Of a stretch of DNA of 64,000 nucleotides, positions 9,102 through 18,994 are shown one piece after another. Within the stretch, counting starts at the first letter, position 1. Each line of letters starts with the position of its first letter. Under the pieces are notes generated by a model. It was not told the DNA's origin. It did no database searches and saw nothing but the letters and a program-made list of their open reading frames with translations. A program made the position numbers and the translations under genes. The DNA comes from Caballeronia sp. SBC1. Lineage in GTDB: Bacteria > Pseudomonadota > Gammaproteobacteria > Burkholderiales > Burkholderiaceae. The stretch spans positions 2,418,001 to 2,482,000 of the forward strand of contig NZ_CP049156.1 in assembly GCF_011493005.1 (NCBI RefSeq), in the 5' to 3' direction.

Positions 9102-9299
9102 TTAAGCGAACGGCAACATTGCGCGCACAGAGTTCATGTCAGATGCATGAACAGCCGTGGAACCGCGCAGATGGCGTTTTACCTTGGTGGTCTTCTTGGT
9201 AAGAATGTGACGCTTGAAGGCTTGACCACGCTTGATGGTACCGCCCGGACGCACCACGAAGCGCTTTGCAGCACTCTTCTTGGTCTTCATCTTCGGCAT
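9102..9299 (-). CDS. rpmI: 50S ribosomal protein L35
   Basis: A 65-residue L35 starting [20 protein letters not shown] and ending [15 protein letters not shown], both diagnostic. The protein is small and basic, a component of the large ribosomal subunit. The start at 9299 is set by the conserved N-terminus and the GGAG about 4 bases before it. It lies between infC (223 bp upstream, a longer gap than usual) and rplT. Confidence 0.98.
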   Translation of the reverse strand: MPKMKTKKSAAKRFVVRPGGTIKRGQAFKRHILTKKTTKVKRHLRGSTAVHASDMNSVRAMLPFA

Positions 9300-9522
9300 G
9301 AAACTACTCCAGTTTATTTGATGGATATGGGTGTGCGGTCGATCCATTCGATCCTGACCCGCCCTTCGAAACCCACATGCCACTTATGAGCGGCGGACTT
9401 TTTACGGCCACCGCTTTTTCATGAACGCCGCCCATTATCCGGCAGCGCCCTGAAACCTGCTCAAACGATGCCGCGCAGACCTTTGAAACTCGCAGGCCGC
9501 GCGATCCATCGATCGATTTCAA

Positions 9523-10047
9523 TTACTTCTTTTTCTTCGGCGCCATGACCATGATCATCTGGCGCCCTTCCATTTTCGGCATTTGCTCGACCTGACCGTG
9601 CTCTTCGAGGTCGGTCTTCAACCGCTCGAGCACGCGCATGCCGATTTCCTGGTGAGCCATTTCCCGACCGCGAAAACGCAACGTGATTTTCGTCTTGTCG
9701 CCATCTTCGAGGAAGCGCGTGAGGTTGCGCAGTTTCACGTTGTAGTCACCGTCGTCGGTGCCCGGCCGGAACTTGACTTCCTTGACCTGAACGATCTTCT
9801 GCTTGAGCTTGGCCTCGTGCTGCTTCTTAGCTTCCGAGTACTTGAACTTGCCGTAATCCATCAATCGGCAAACAGGCGGAACAGCCTGCGGCGCGATTTC
9901 GACGAGATCCACGTCTTGCTGTTCCGACATGCGGAAAGCATCAGCCAGTTTCACGATTCCGAGCGGCTCATTGTCCACTCCGACCAAGCGCACTTCCGGT
10001 GCAGTAATTTCCCCGTTGATGCGATGTGCAGACTTATCAGTAGCGAT
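9523..10047 (-). CDS. infC: Translation initiation factor IF-3, apparent ATC start
   Basis: IF-3 (174 residues from the start chosen here) binds the 30S subunit and proofreads the initiator tRNA and start codon. The N-domain ([20 protein letters not shown], about 8-75), the linker [20 protein letters not shown] and the C-domain ending MVMAPKKKK are all present. No ATG, GTG or TTG gives the complete N-domain. The only codon in the right frame next to a good ribosome site (GAGGA, 8 bases away) is ATC at 10047-10045. This fits the known use of rare AUU-type starts for IF-3 autoregulation. A GTG at 9993 would delete 18 conserved residues. Confidence 0.93.
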   Translation of the reverse strand: MATDKSAHRINGEITAPEVRLVGVDNEPLGIVKLADAFRMSEQQDVDLVEIAPQAVPPVCRLMDYGKFKYSEAKKQHEAKLKQKIVQVKEVKFRPGTDDGDYNVKLRNLTRFLEDGDKTKITLRFRGREMAHQEIGMRVLERLKTDLEEHGQVEQMPKMEGRQMIMVMAPKKKK

Positions 10048-10097
10048 GTTACGTTTCCTCTAAAAATCTAAAAAAACTAGCCGCGCTGCGGGTGGGC

Positions 10098-12005
10098 TTA
10101 CTTGTACGCCTGCACGTCCTGCTGCAGACGCTCAAGGAATGCATCGACCGGCATCACGCCAGCATCGATACCGCCACGAGCACGCACGGCTACGGTTTGC
10201 GCCTCACGCTCTTTGTCCCCGACAACCAGCAAATATGGGACCTTCTGCAGCGTGTGCTCTCGTATTTTATAGCTAATCTTCTCGTTGCGCAAATCGCTCT
10301 CTACTCTAAGCCCTTGTTTTTGCAACGATTGGGTCAGCTGCAGTGCATATTCAGCCTGACTTTCAGCGATATTCAGGACCACAGCCTGCACCGGCGCGAG
10401 CCAGGACGGCATTGCACCAGCATGGTGCTCGATCAGAATTCCGAGAAAACGCTCCATGGAACCGACGATTGCACGGTGCAACATCACCGGGCGCTTGCGG
10501 CTGTTGTCTTCCGCCACATACTCCGCGCCCAGGCGCTCCGGCAGCACCATGTCCAGCTGTAACGTGCCGCACTGCCATGAGCGGCCGAGCGCGTCCTTGA
10601 TGTGGTACTCAATCTTCGGACCGTAGAACGCACCCTCGCCCGGCAATTCTTCCCACGTCAGGCCGCACGCCGTCAGCGCATCGCGAAGTCCTTGTTCCGA
10701 ACGGTCCCAAGTTTCGTCGTTGCCCGCACGGGCGTCCGGACGCAGCGACAGCTTGATGTCGATGTGATCGAAGCCGAAATCTTTGTATATGCTCATCGCG
10801 AGCGTGTTGAACGCAATCGACTCTTCGATGAACTGGTCTTCCGTGCAGAAAATGTGGGCGTCGTCCTGGACGAAACCACGCACGCGCATCAGGCCATGCA
10901 GCGCACCTGACGCCTCATTCCGATGACACGAGCCAAATTCCGCGTAACGCAGCGGCAGATCGCGATATGAACGCAAGCCGTGGTTGAACACCTGCACGTG
11001 ACCAGGACAGTTCATCGGCTTGATTGCGTAATCGCGCTTTTCCGACTCCGTCGTGAACATGTTTTCACGATAGTTCTGCCAGTGACCCGACGCTTCCCAC
11101 AGCGAGCGGTCCATGATCATCGGCGTCTTGATTTCGAGATAACCGACTTCGTTCAACCGGCGGCGGATGTATTGCTCGACCTGCTGCCAGATTGCCCAGC
11201 CCTTCGGGTGCCAGAACACCATGCCCGGCGCCTCTTCCTGCAGATGGAAGAGGTCGAGTTGCTTCGCGAGCTTGCGGTGATCGCGCTTCTCGGCTTCCTC
11301 AAGCATGTGCAGATACGCTTCCTGGTCTTCCTTCTTCGTCCAGGCCGTGCCGTAGATTCGCTGCAACTGTTCGTTCTTCGAATCGCCGCGCCAGTAGGCG
11401 CCCGCAACCTTCATCAGCTTGAAGACCTTCAGCTTGCCGGTAGACGGCACGTGCGGGCCGCGGCAAAGATCCGTGAAACTGCCGTGCGAATATAGCTTGA
11501 TGTCGTCGGTTGACGGGATCGATTCAATGATCTCAGCTTTGTACTTTTCGCCGATGCTCTTGAAGTAGTCCACCGCTTCGCCGCGCGTCACCACCCGGCG
11601 CGACACCGGCTCGTCCTTCTTCGCGATTTCGGCCATGCGCTTTTCGATCTTCTCGAGATCTTCCGGCGTGAAGGGGCGGCTGTACGCGAAGTCGTAATAG
11701 AAGCCGTTCTCAATCACCGGGCCGATGGTCACTTGCGCGTCCGGATACAGATCCTTGACCGCGTAAGCAAGCAAATGGGCCGTGGAGTGGCGAATGATGT
11801 CGAGACCGTCAGCGTCCTTTTCAGTGACGATGGCCAGCGACGCGTCGTGATCGATCAGCGTGGACGTATCGACGAGCTCGCCGTCGAGCTTGCCGCCCAG
11901 CGCAGCCTTCGCGAGGCCTGCGCCGATCGACGCGGCGACTTCCGCAACCGTCACAGGGTGGTCGTACTGTCGAGATGACCCGTCGGGCAAACGTATCGAA
12001 ACCAT
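10098..12005 (-). CDS. thrS: Threonine--tRNA ligase
   Basis: A 635-residue class II synthetase that charges tRNA-Thr and edits mischarged Ser. The TGS domain (about 1-62, [20 protein letters not shown]) is followed by the editing domain with [19 protein letters not shown] (zinc/editing His, about 70-90) and [18 protein letters not shown]. The catalytic core holds [10 protein letters not shown] (zinc-binding Cys) and [17 protein letters not shown], and the anticodon-binding domain forms the C-terminus. The ATG at 12005 has GGAGAGCG directly upstream. It lies 50 bp before the infC start, consistent with the conserved thrS-infC-rpmI-rplT operon. Confidence 0.98.
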   Translation of the reverse strand: MVSIRLPDGSSRQYDHPVTVAEVAASIGAGLAKAALGGKLDGELVDTSTLIDHDASLAIVTEKDADGLDIIRHSTAHLLAYAVKDLYPDAQVTIGPVIENGFYYDFAYSRPFTPEDLEKIEKRMAEIAKKDEPVSRRVVTRGEAVDYFKSIGEKYKAEIIESIPSTDDIKLYSHGSFTDLCRGPHVPSTGKLKVFKLMKVAGAYWRGDSKNEQLQRIYGTAWTKKEDQEAYLHMLEEAEKRDHRKLAKQLDLFHLQEEAPGMVFWHPKGWAIWQQVEQYIRRRLNEVGYLEIKTPMIMDRSLWEASGHWQNYRENMFTTESEKRDYAIKPMNCPGHVQVFNHGLRSYRDLPLRYAEFGSCHRNEASGALHGLMRVRGFVQDDAHIFCTEDQFIEESIAFNTLAMSIYKDFGFDHIDIKLSLRPDARAGNDETWDRSEQGLRDALTACGLTWEELPGEGAFYGPKIEYHIKDALGRSWQCGTLQLDMVLPERLGAEYVAEDNSRKRPVMLHRAIVGSMERFLGILIEHHAGAMPSWLAPVQAVVLNIAESQAEYALQLTQSLQKQGLRVESDLRNEKISYKIREHTLQKVPYLLVVGDKEREAQTVAVRARGGIDAGVMPVDAFLERLQQDVQAYK

Positions 12006-12090
12006 TTCGCTCTCCAAGACGCCGGCAGCCCGACGCCCAAGTTCATTGAACAATGCCTTGCAAACGCCAAGTCGAACGCGCGAAAGCAAA

Positions 12091-12131
12091 AAAAATGCGG
12101 CCCCACATTTTGAGGGGCCGCATTCACTTTT
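12091..12131 (-). terminator. Rho-independent terminator after tRNA-Val
   Basis: On the minus strand, AATGCGGCCCC pairs perfectly with GGGGCCGCATT (12124-12114 and 12104-12094) and is followed by a run of eight T residues. It lies between the tRNA-Val gene and thrS, so it ends the tRNA transcript. Confidence 0.9.
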
Positions 12132-12285
12132 CCTACAACTGCAAAGGCGAAAGTGGTCCTCGACTAGCGTCGCTCCGAAGTAGTTCCGGTCAACGTTCGC
12201 GGTGCCATCTTGTTCATTTGCCTTTCGCGCCGAAGCGCTTGCTGCAGTTTTGAAAATCCAGCGTGAACCGGATTTCCACTTTCGT

Positions 12286-12362
12286 TGGTAGGCTCGATTG
12301 GACTCGAACCAACGACCCCCACCATGTCAAGGTGGTGCTCTAACCAGCTGAGCTACGAGCCT
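12286..12362 (-). tRNA. tRNA-Val (GAC anticodon)
   Basis: A 77-base gene including the encoded CCA. The acceptor stem AGGCTCG/CGAGCCT (12362-12356 with 12296-12290), the D-arm GCTCAGCTGGTTAGAGC, the anticodon arm CCACC-TTGACAT-GGTGG giving GAC, and the T-arm with GGTTCGAGTCC are all well formed. GAC decodes GUC/GUU valine codons. Its own promoter lies immediately upstream and a terminator follows. Confidence 0.97.
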
Positions 12363-12373
12363 GAAGAAGCGAA

Positions 12374-12402
12374 ATTATATGGAGCGTTTTGAATCTTGGC
12401 AA
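12374..12402 (-). promoter_or_regulatory. Sigma-70 promoter of tRNA-Val
   Basis: On the minus strand, TTGCCA (12402-12397) and TATAAT (12379-12374) are separated by exactly 17 bp, with the tRNA 5' end 11 bp past the -10 box. This is a near-consensus sigma-70 promoter. Confidence 0.85.
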
Positions 12403-12548
12403 GTGTTTTCATGCGATGACGCTGCAGATATTCGTCGATACGTTTAAGAAGCATCAACAATGCGCTTCAAATTCAACGCGTTATCGACGTATCAAGCCAA
12501 CGCACCAAACGCACGAGCGGGCATGCATTTTTCTTCCTGCGCACCGCC

Positions 12549-14783
12549 TCAGGCCCGTCGCGACGCGCGCACCACGCCCTGCACTTCACTCAGCAACGAA
12601 CACGCACGCTGAATTTGCGCGGCACTCGACACCTCAACAGTAAATTGCATGTACGCGACGTTGCGCCGGCTCTGCGTCTTCACGCCGGTCACGTTCATTT
12701 TCTCGCGCGCGAAAACTTCGGAGATGTCGCGCAGCAAGCCTTGCCGATCGTTCGATTCCACGGCGAGATCAACCGGATACACCGACGATCCGCGCCCGCT
12801 CATTACGTCGGCGGACCACGCTGTTTCAAGCACACGTTCAGGCGAACGCTCCGCCATCCGCTCGAACGTCACGCAGTCGCTACGGTGAATCGACATGCCC
12901 TTGCCACGCGTCACGAAGCCCGAGATACGGTCCGGCGGAGCCGGACGGCAACACCGGGCCAGTTGCGTCAGCAACGCGTCCACGCCGACGACGAGCACGC
13001 CAGTAGAAGCACCCTGCGCCACGCTTTGCCCGCTGCTGCGCTTCTCGAACTGCGCTGGCGCTTCGGGCGCGGGTTCCGGTGGCGGCGTGTCGTGCAGCGC
13101 CTGCTCGATGTTGCGCAGGCTGAACTCTTCCTTGGCGACGACCGCGTACAGATCTTCAGGCGTCTTGAAACCTAGCTTCGATGCCAGCTGATCGAGGTTG
13201 ACGGACGTCTTGCCCTCACGCTGCAGCGTCTTTTCAACGATTGCGCGCCCGTTCGCGATGTTTTCCTCGGAGTCGACCGCGTTGAACCACGCGCGCACCT
13301 TTTGCCGAGCCCGCGAGCTATGCAAATAGCCAAGCAACGGATTGAGCCAGTCGCGCGACGGCCCGCCCTCCTTCACCGCCACGATCTCGACCGTCTGGCC
13401 GTTCTGCAGCGGCGTGTTGAGCGGCACCATGGCCCCGTCGACGCGAGCGCCACGGCAGCGATGCCCAAGCTCGCTGTGCAAGTGATACGCGAAGTCGACG
13501 GCGGTCGAGCCTTGCGGCATGGCGATCACGCGTGCCTGCGGCGTGAGCACGTAGATGTGGTCGTCGTCGAGCGTGGCCTCGCGCAAATGCTGCCAAGGCT
13601 GCGCACCGGGTTGATCGCCCTCGGATACGTCTTCTTTCCACGCCAGCAGTTGGCGCAACCACGCAATCTTTTCGTCGTATTTGTCGCTGGCCGTCACTTG
13701 GCCGCCGTACGCGCGCGTACCGGCTTCCTTGTAGCGCCAGTGGGCTGCTACGCCGTATTCGGCGAAGCCGTGCATTTCCTGCGTGCGGATCTGGACTTCA
13801 AATGCTCGCCCGTCGTCGCCTACCACGACGGTATGCAGCGACCGGTACCCGTTCGCTTTTGGCCGTGAAATGTAGTCGTCGAACTCCCGCGGCACCGGCT
13901 GCCACAGGTTGTGAACGATACCGAGCACGGTGTAGCAATCCTTGATGTCGTCGACAATCACGCGAAACGCCCGCACGTCATTCAGCTCGGAAAAATCCAG
14001 TTCCTTGCCGCGCATCTTTTTCCAGATGCTGTAGATGTGCTTCGGCCGGCCGCTCACTTCCGCCCGGATATTCGCGGTGGCCAGTTCCTTCTGCAAGCGT
14101 GCGATAGCTTCAGTCACATACGCTTCGCGCTCGACACGCTTTTCGTCGAGCAACTTGGCGATGCGCTTGTAGGTGGGCGGTTCCTCGAAGCGAAACGCGA
14201 GGTCCTCCAGTTCCCACTTCAATTGCCAGATGCCCAGCCGGTTCGCGAGCGGCGCGTAGATCTCGAGTGTTTCACGCGGCACGTCGGGCGAAGGCTCGAG
14301 CTTGTTCGCCGCGTAGTAACGCAATGACTGCAGTCGCGACGCCAGCCGGATCAACACCACGCGGATGTCCTGCGCGAACGCGAGCAGCATCTTGCGTAGC
14401 GCTTCGACCTGGGCACGGCGCGCCGCTTGCGCGTCACGGCCCGTTTCCGGCAACTTTGCCTGCGTGGCCCGTGAACTGACCGAACCCAGCCGCCACAGCT
14501 TGCGGACGTCTGCGACGAGGCCTTGCACTTCCATGCCGAAACGCTCGCTGATAACACGCTCGGGGTCGTCGATATGCGGCGCAATTGCAAACAGCGCCGC
14601 CGCCACGATAGCCGCGGGATCAACGTTCAACGTTTGCATGATCCGCGCCGTGCCGGCAGCGTGCTCGACCAGCAATTCCCCGCTGGTCAACCGCGCGTCT
14701 CCCGCGTGTTCGCGCACGAACGCGAGCGCGTCGTCGAAGGACGGCTCGGGTATCAGCGCGGGAGAAATGGCGGTATCAGGCAT
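12549..14783 (-). CDS. relA: GTP pyrophosphokinase RelA, (p)ppGpp synthetase
   Basis: A 744-residue long RelA/SpoT homologue that makes (p)ppGpp from GTP/GDP and ATP on stalled ribosomes. The HD region (about 40-150) is degenerate: FAIAPHIDDPERV stands where hydrolases keep an HD pair, so it should not hydrolyse ppGpp. The synthetase domain (about 230-350) has SIWKKMRGKELDF, NDVRAFRVIV and the EFDD acidic motif of RelA-type (rather than SpoT-type) enzymes, followed by PKANGYRSLHT. The TGS domain (about 405-465), zinc-finger-like CCRPAPPD and C-terminal ACT domain complete it. A SpoT paralogue is expected elsewhere. Confidence 0.96.
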   Translation of the reverse strand: MPDTAISPALIPEPSFDDALAFVREHAGDARLTSGELLVEHAAGTARIMQTLNVDPAAIVAAALFAIAPHIDDPERVISERFGMEVQGLVADVRKLWRLGSVSSRATQAKLPETGRDAQAARRAQVEALRKMLLAFAQDIRVVLIRLASRLQSLRYYAANKLEPSPDVPRETLEIYAPLANRLGIWQLKWELEDLAFRFEEPPTYKRIAKLLDEKRVEREAYVTEAIARLQKELATANIRAEVSGRPKHIYSIWKKMRGKELDFSELNDVRAFRVIVDDIKDCYTVLGIVHNLWQPVPREFDDYISRPKANGYRSLHTVVVGDDGRAFEVQIRTQEMHGFAEYGVAAHWRYKEAGTRAYGGQVTASDKYDEKIAWLRQLLAWKEDVSEGDQPGAQPWQHLREATLDDDHIYVLTPQARVIAMPQGSTAVDFAYHLHSELGHRCRGARVDGAMVPLNTPLQNGQTVEIVAVKEGGPSRDWLNPLLGYLHSSRARQKVRAWFNAVDSEENIANGRAIVEKTLQREGKTSVNLDQLASKLGFKTPEDLYAVVAKEEFSLRNIEQALHDTPPPEPAPEAPAQFEKRSSGQSVAQGASTGVLVVGVDALLTQLARCCRPAPPDRISGFVTRGKGMSIHRSDCVTFERMAERSPERVLETAWSADVMSGRGSSVYPVDLAVESNDRQGLLRDISEVFAREKMNVTGVKTQSRRNVAYMQFTVEVSSAAQIQRACSLLSEVQGVVRASRRA

Positions 14784-14816
14784 ACGGATTAATCTGGTGC
14801 TCGAAATATTCCCGGC

Positions 14817-15170
14817 TTAGCTGCGCGCAGCAGCCACGACCACCACTTCAACGAGGCATGCCGGATTGGCAAGCTTCGATTCCACGGTAGCGCGCGGCGG
14901 CGCATTGCCTTCCGGAACCCACATGTCCCACGCTGCGTTCATGGCGGCGAAATTGGCCATGTCGGAGAGATAGATCTGGACCGACAAGAGCTGTGTCTTG
15001 TCGCTGCCGGCTTCCGACAGCAAACGGTCGATATGGCCGAGCACTTCGCGGGTCTGGCCCGTGATGTCCTGGTCGGTGTCTTCGGCAATCTGGCCGGCAA
15101 GATAAATGGTGCCGTTGTGGATCGCGGCTTCGGAAAGGCGCGCGCCGACGTGGAGACGAGTGACTGCCAT
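14817..15170 (-). CDS. RidA/YjgF family protein
   Basis: A 117-residue member of the RidA superfamily, trimeric enzymes that hydrolyse reactive enamine/imine intermediates to ketones plus ammonia. Family landmarks are AAIHNGTIYLAGQIAED, HIDRLLSEAGSDKTQLLSVQ and the C-terminal PPRATVESKLANPACLVEV, with the substrate-binding Arg in the PPRAT motif. It belongs to a divergent subgroup (Rid4-7-like) rather than RidA proper. It sits 33 bp upstream of relA and 48 bp downstream of the hydrolase gene on the same strand, so the three may be co-transcribed. Specific substrate unknown. Confidence 0.9.
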   Translation of the reverse strand: MAVTRLHVGARLSEAAIHNGTIYLAGQIAEDTDQDITGQTREVLGHIDRLLSEAGSDKTQLLSVQIYLSDMANFAAMNAAWDMWVPEGNAPPRATVESKLANPACLVEVVVVAAARS

Positions 15171-15218
15171 GAGTGTTCCTGATAGTGAATAGTCAAAAAT
15201 ACCGTACGAAGCTCAATA

Positions 15219-16136
15219 TTATGCCTCGGACGTTTCAGCATCGAGGAAGAACCGGTAGGCGATCTCGATCTGATCACATGCCAGAAATGCCGGCGCGTGA
15301 CCCACGCCCGCGATCTCCTTCGCAGTCACGGCCTGCCCGCTAGCGACCATTTTTTCGACGGTCTCCCGCGACAGCAAGTCCGAATGCTCACCCCGAACGA
15401 CCAGCACCGGATGCTGGATTGCCGCGAGCGAACGCCACAGGATCGCCTCGCCGAGCGAGGCTGCATTTGTGTCTGCCGAGGCAAATGGGACCGCGATCTT
15501 CGGGTCGTACCTATACCCCCAGCGGCCATCGCGTTCCTGCATCAACGGCGTGTTGATCGCGCGCCATTCATCGGCCGTCAGTGGCCCGAACGACGCAGCA
15601 AGCTGCGCCGCGTTGTCGATACCTTCCTGCAGGGTGTTGAAAGTCTCGCCGCGGCCAAGATAAGTACCGATACGCTCAAGCGCCACCGGTTCAATATGCG
15701 GCCCGACGTCGTTGAGCAGCATTTTCCGGATGGGCGAATTCGGCAAGCCAGCAAGTCCAAGGCCGATCAGTCCGCCCATGGACGTCCCGAACCAGTCCAC
15801 CGTTTCCACGTTCAGCCGTGCAATGAGCGCAACCATGTCACATACGTACTGCGGCACCCCGTAATGCTTAGGATCGACCAGCCAGTCCGATAACCCTCGC
15901 CCGGCTACGTCCGGACACACCACCCGATACTCGCTAGCGAACGCCTTCGCCACCTCGTCGAAATCCCGGCCGGAGCGCGTCAACCCATGTACGCACACAA
16001 GCACGCGCGGGTTCGCCGGATCACCCCATTCGGTATAAGCCATGCGATGCAGCCCCGACGGACTGATGCACTGAACGTGGCGTTGGCGTGGCGTAGGAAC
16101 AAATGAAGGCGCAGCTTCGACGATAGATACGGACAT
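15219..16136 (-). CDS. Alpha/beta hydrolase
   Basis: A 305-residue alpha/beta-hydrolase-fold enzyme. The oxyanion-hole region CVHGLTRSGRDFD (about 48-60), nucleophile elbow GTSMGG (Ser119) and late VGHAPAF histidine form the usual triad with an Asp in VRGEHSDLLS. The N-terminal about 25 residues precede the fold and carry no signal peptide. It resembles uncharacterised proteobacterial hydrolases encoded next to relA; no substrate can be assigned. The ATG at 16136 has GAGGAAAAATTT upstream. It precedes the RidA gene by 48 bp. Confidence 0.88.
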   Translation of the reverse strand: MSVSIVEAAPSFVPTPRQRHVQCISPSGLHRMAYTEWGDPANPRVLVCVHGLTRSGRDFDEVAKAFASEYRVVCPDVAGRGLSDWLVDPKHYGVPQYVCDMVALIARLNVETVDWFGTSMGGLIGLGLAGLPNSPIRKMLLNDVGPHIEPVALERIGTYLGRGETFNTLQEGIDNAAQLAASFGPLTADEWRAINTPLMQERDGRWGYRYDPKIAVPFASADTNAASLGEAILWRSLAAIQHPVLVVRGEHSDLLSRETVEKMVASGQAVTAKEIAGVGHAPAFLACDQIEIAYRFFLDAETSEA

Positions 16137-16337
16137 AAATTTTTCCTCGGTGCGATGGCGCTGCGGCGTACAAGCAACTCAACTGAAATTGATTGTAAAC
16201 GCTTTGCCGGCTACGCTTTGGCACCGCGCCGCAACGTTAGCCGAACGGTCTGAACAAAGACACTATATGCGGTCTCAAAACACCAACCGCAAGCCCTTCA
16301 CAACCCGCCCTGCCTCTCGCGAGCGCCGCCAGCCAAA

Positions 16338-16372
16338 AATAAAAAACCGCTCCGACTCACGTCAGAACGGTT
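16338..16372 (-). terminator. Rho-independent terminator after scoAB
   Basis: On the minus strand, AACCGTTCTGAC (16372-16361) pairs with GTCGGAGCGGTT (16356-16345), with two G-U pairs, across a GTGA tetraloop, followed by TTTTATTTTT. It lies 44 bp after the scoB stop. Confidence 0.85.
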
Positions 16373-16415
16373 CGTTTCTGCCGGAAAACAAACCGGCGCC
16401 GATGCAGAAAAATCC

Positions 16416-17057
16416 TTATTTCACGCCACTCACATCCAACGGCGCACCGGTTTTCTGCTGGATCTCTTCCACGCTGACGCCCGGCGCCAATTCGACGAGT
16501 TTCAGTCCTGCGTCGGTTACATCGATCACGCCAAGATCCGTAATGATCCGGTCGACCACGCCCACGCCGGTCAGCGGCAACGTGCACGCGTCGAGAATCT
16601 TATGCTGGTCGCCCTTCGCCACGTGCTCCATCAACACGATCACGCGCTTCACGCCCGCGACCAGGTCCATAGCGCCGCCCATGCCCTTGATCATCTTGCC
16701 GGGGATCATCCAGTTCGCCAGGTCACCCGTCTTGCTGATCTGCATGGCGCCGAGGATAGCCAGGTTCACGTGACCGCCGCGAATCATCGCGAACGAATCC
16801 GCCGACGAAAATATCGACGATCCTGGCAGCGTGGTCACCGTCTGCTTGCCGGCATTGATCAGGTCAGCGTCGACTTCTTCTTCCGTCGGCGACGGCCCGA
16901 TGCCGAGCAAGCCATTCTCCGATTGCAGCCACACTTCCATGCCTTCCGGCACGAAGTTCGCCACCAGCGTGGGCAAGCCAATGCCCAGATTCACGTAAAA
17001 ACCGTCCTGCAATTCCTTGCCCGCCCGCGCGGCCATCTGGTTCCGGTCCCATGCCAT
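16416..17057 (-). CDS. scoB: 3-oxoacid CoA-transferase subunit B
   Basis: The 213-residue beta subunit of succinyl-CoA:3-ketoacid CoA-transferase, which moves CoA between succinyl-CoA and acetoacetate (or a related 3-oxoacid). The catalytic glutamate lies in SENGLLG (Glu47), the family signature. [20 protein letters not shown] and [10 protein letters not shown] are also typical. The stop of scoA is 2 bp upstream, so the two subunits are translationally coupled. The nearby thioesterase, SDR and ETF-QO genes suggest a ketone-body or fatty-acid setting, but this is inference. It could equally use 3-oxoadipate. Confidence 0.95.
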   Translation of the reverse strand: MAWDRNQMAARAGKELQDGFYVNLGIGLPTLVANFVPEGMEVWLQSENGLLGIGPSPTEEEVDADLINAGKQTVTTLPGSSIFSSADSFAMIRGGHVNLAILGAMQISKTGDLANWMIPGKMIKGMGGAMDLVAGVKRVIVLMEHVAKGDQHKILDACTLPLTGVGVVDRIITDLGVIDVTDAGLKLVELAPGVSVEEIQQKTGAPLDVSGVK

Positions 17058-17059
17058 GA

Positions 17060-17764
17060 TCAGTCTCCTTTCGCGCGCACGACGCGTTGTTCAATGCGTT
17101 TTTCCGGATGTGCGTTCAGCACGATGCGCTGCACGAAGATGCCCGGCGTGTGAATGGCGTCGGGGTCGAGTGCGCCCGTTTCCACGATTTCCTCCACTTC
17201 GACCACGGTGATCTTGCCAGCCATGGCGCACATCGGGTTGAAGTTGCGAGCCGTGCGACGATAAATTAAATTGCCTGATTTATCGGCTTTCCACGCCTTC
17301 ACGAGCGCCACGTCAGCGGTGAGCGAATGTTCCAGCACGTAGTGGTTGTCGCCGAATTGACGCGTTTCCTTGCCGTCCGCGATCACCGTGCCATAACCCG
17401 TGTTGGTGAAGAATGCCGGAATGCCCGAGCCGCCCGCGCGCAGCTTTTCGGCCAACGTGCCTTGCGGCGTGAATTCAAGCTCGAGTTCGCCGGCCAGATA
17501 CTGGCGCTCGAACTCCTTGTTTTCGCCGACGTACGACGAGATCATCTTCTTGACCTGACGGGTTTCGAGCAGCAGCCCGAGTCCAAAACCGTCAACGCCC
17601 GCGTTGTTGCTGATGCAGGTAATGCCCTGGACGCCCGTATCGCGCAGTGCCGCGATCAGCGCCTCGGGAATGCCGCACAGACCAAAACCGCCCACGGCAA
17701 ACGTCTGCCCGTCCTTCACGATGCCATCGAGCGCCTCTTTCGCGCTGGGATAGACCTTGTTCAT
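17060..17764 (-). CDS. scoA: 3-oxoacid CoA-transferase subunit A
   Basis: The 234-residue alpha subunit pairing with scoB. It starts [20 protein letters not shown], then the CoA-binding glycine-rich loop [14 protein letters not shown] (about 23-36). [21 protein letters not shown] and later [20 protein letters not shown] are diagnostic for the family. The ATG at 17764 has GGAAGGGAC upstream; the frame is open further up but lacks homology. It is transcribed away from the PAS-LuxR gene, 208 bp away, a plausible regulator. Confidence 0.95.
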   Translation of the reverse strand: MNKVYPSAKEALDGIVKDGQTFAVGGFGLCGIPEALIAALRDTGVQGITCISNNAGVDGFGLGLLLETRQVKKMISSYVGENKEFERQYLAGELELEFTPQGTLAEKLRAGGSGIPAFFTNTGYGTVIADGKETRQFGDNHYVLEHSLTADVALVKAWKADKSGNLIYRRTARNFNPMCAMAGKITVVEVEEIVETGALDPDAIHTPGIFVQRIVLNAHPEKRIEQRVVRAKGD

Positions 17765-17972
17765 CTGTTTGTCCCTTCCTGATCTGGATGAAATCCGTTT
17801 ATTTGAGACGTCCACGCGACCGGTTTGCAAGGCGCGAGACGACTTTCTGACGTGGCAAAAGAGTACGACGCCGGATCGATCCGGCACAATACGCAAAAAT
17901 ACATAAGTAATTGCCGTACTGCGCGGCGATGAAATAGTTAAACGCGGGTTAAACCCGACACGTGCGAGCCAA

Positions 17973-18518
17973 ATGCGTCAACTGGATTACCAAACAGCGT
18001 TTCATCTTGCGCCAGTCGGACTGGTGTTGTCACGAGACCGGATCATCGAAGACTGCAATGCGCAGCTCTGCGCGATTTTCGGCGTTGCGCAGGAGGCCTT
18101 GCTGGGCCAATCGTTCCAGGTGCTGTATCCGTCACCGGTGGAGTTCGAACGGATTGGCGAGCGCATAGCCGCGCTGATGCAGCGCCAGGGCAGTTACGCC
18201 GACGACCGCATCATGAAACGCGCGAATGGCGAATTGTTCTGGTGCCACGTGACCGGCCGCTCGCTCGATCTGAGCGCGCCTCACGCCGCCGGTGTCTGGA
18301 CTTTCGAGGACTTAAGCGCGACGCGGCGGGTTGCCATCGAACTGACGCCGCGTGAACGTGAAATTGCCGCACAGCTTGTCACTGGCAAGACCAGCAAGCA
18401 GATCGGCCGCGCGCTGGATATCAGCCCCCGGACCGTGGATATCTATCGTTCGAAACTCATGCGCAAATACGACACGGGGAACGCGACCGAGCTGCTGCAG
18501 CGCCTGCTGGGAGACTAG
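17973..18518 (+). CDS. PAS-domain LuxR-type transcriptional regulator
   Basis: A 181-residue regulator with an N-terminal PAS sensor (about 8-115: [33 protein letters not shown], and [17 protein letters not shown]) and a C-terminal LuxR helix-turn-helix (about 122-180: [20 protein letters not shown] and [17 protein letters not shown]). It has no receiver domain or transmembrane segment, so it probably senses a small cytoplasmic signal or redox state directly. It is divergent from scoAB, making scoAB the obvious first target. The ATG at 17973 precedes [10 protein letters not shown]; its stop overlaps the convergent thioesterase stop by 4 bp. Confidence 0.9.
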   Translation: MRQLDYQTAFHLAPVGLVLSRDRIIEDCNAQLCAIFGVAQEALLGQSFQVLYPSPVEFERIGERIAALMQRQGSYADDRIMKRANGELFWCHVTGRSLDLSAPHAAGVWTFEDLSATRRVAIELTPREREIAAQLVTGKTSKQIGRALDISPRTVDIYRSKLMRKYDTGNATELLQRLLGD

Positions 18519-18994
18519 GCGCCGGTTTGGATGCTCACGCCAGCCGTTTCAATGGCATGGCGCAGGAGGTCGGGAATCTGCACCGATTTCGCCGCCGCAT
18601 AGTCAATCCACACGCATTTCGCCGTGCCCCGGGCATAGAGCGTGGCGGGATCGTCGGCACGATAGAGCTCGAAACGCGTGTCGAAACTACTGCGACCGGG
18701 TGGCCCCACGAACATGCTGCCGATTACATCGCCGGGATAGTGGAGCTGCCTCAGGAATTCCATCGACGCATTCACGATTACTGGTCCCTGCCCTTCAACG
18801 TTGGCACCCGAAATGGCCAGTTGCCGGAACCACGAGATACGCACTTCCTCCATGAAACGGAAGTACACCGTGTTGTTCACATGGCCGAATGCGTCCATGT
18901 CGCCCCATCGCAGCGGCATGGACAGATCAATGACGCGATGAAAACCACTGGGTGCCAGCGTCGTCGGGCTCGCCTGATCGAGAACCTGGCTCAT
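18515..18994 (-). CDS. Acyl-CoA thioesterase, 4HBT/YbgC-like
   Basis: A 159-residue hotdog-fold thioesterase. The 4-hydroxybenzoyl-CoA thioesterase motif is clear: RWGDMDAFGHVNNTVYFRFM (about 29-48), with the catalytic Asp in GDMDAFGH. VNASMEFLRQLHYPGDV forms the following strand and helix. Such enzymes hydrolyse acyl-CoA to acid plus CoA; chain-length preference is unknown. It overlaps the start of the upstream SDR gene by 4 bp, so the two are translationally coupled. Acting beside scoAB it may relieve CoA sequestration, but that is inference. Confidence 0.9.
   Translation of the reverse strand: MSQVLDQASPTTLAPSGFHRVIDLSMPLRWGDMDAFGHVNNTVYFRFMEEVRISWFRQLAISGANVEGQGPVIVNASMEFLRQLHYPGDVIGSMFVGPPGRSSFDTRFELYRADDPATLYARGTAKCVWIDYAAAKSVQIPDLLRHAIETAGVSIQTGA

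Noticed and set aside
9523..9993. infC starting at GTG 9993
   Set aside because: It would delete 18 conserved N-terminal residues, and no ribosome site precedes it; the ATC start has a proper site.
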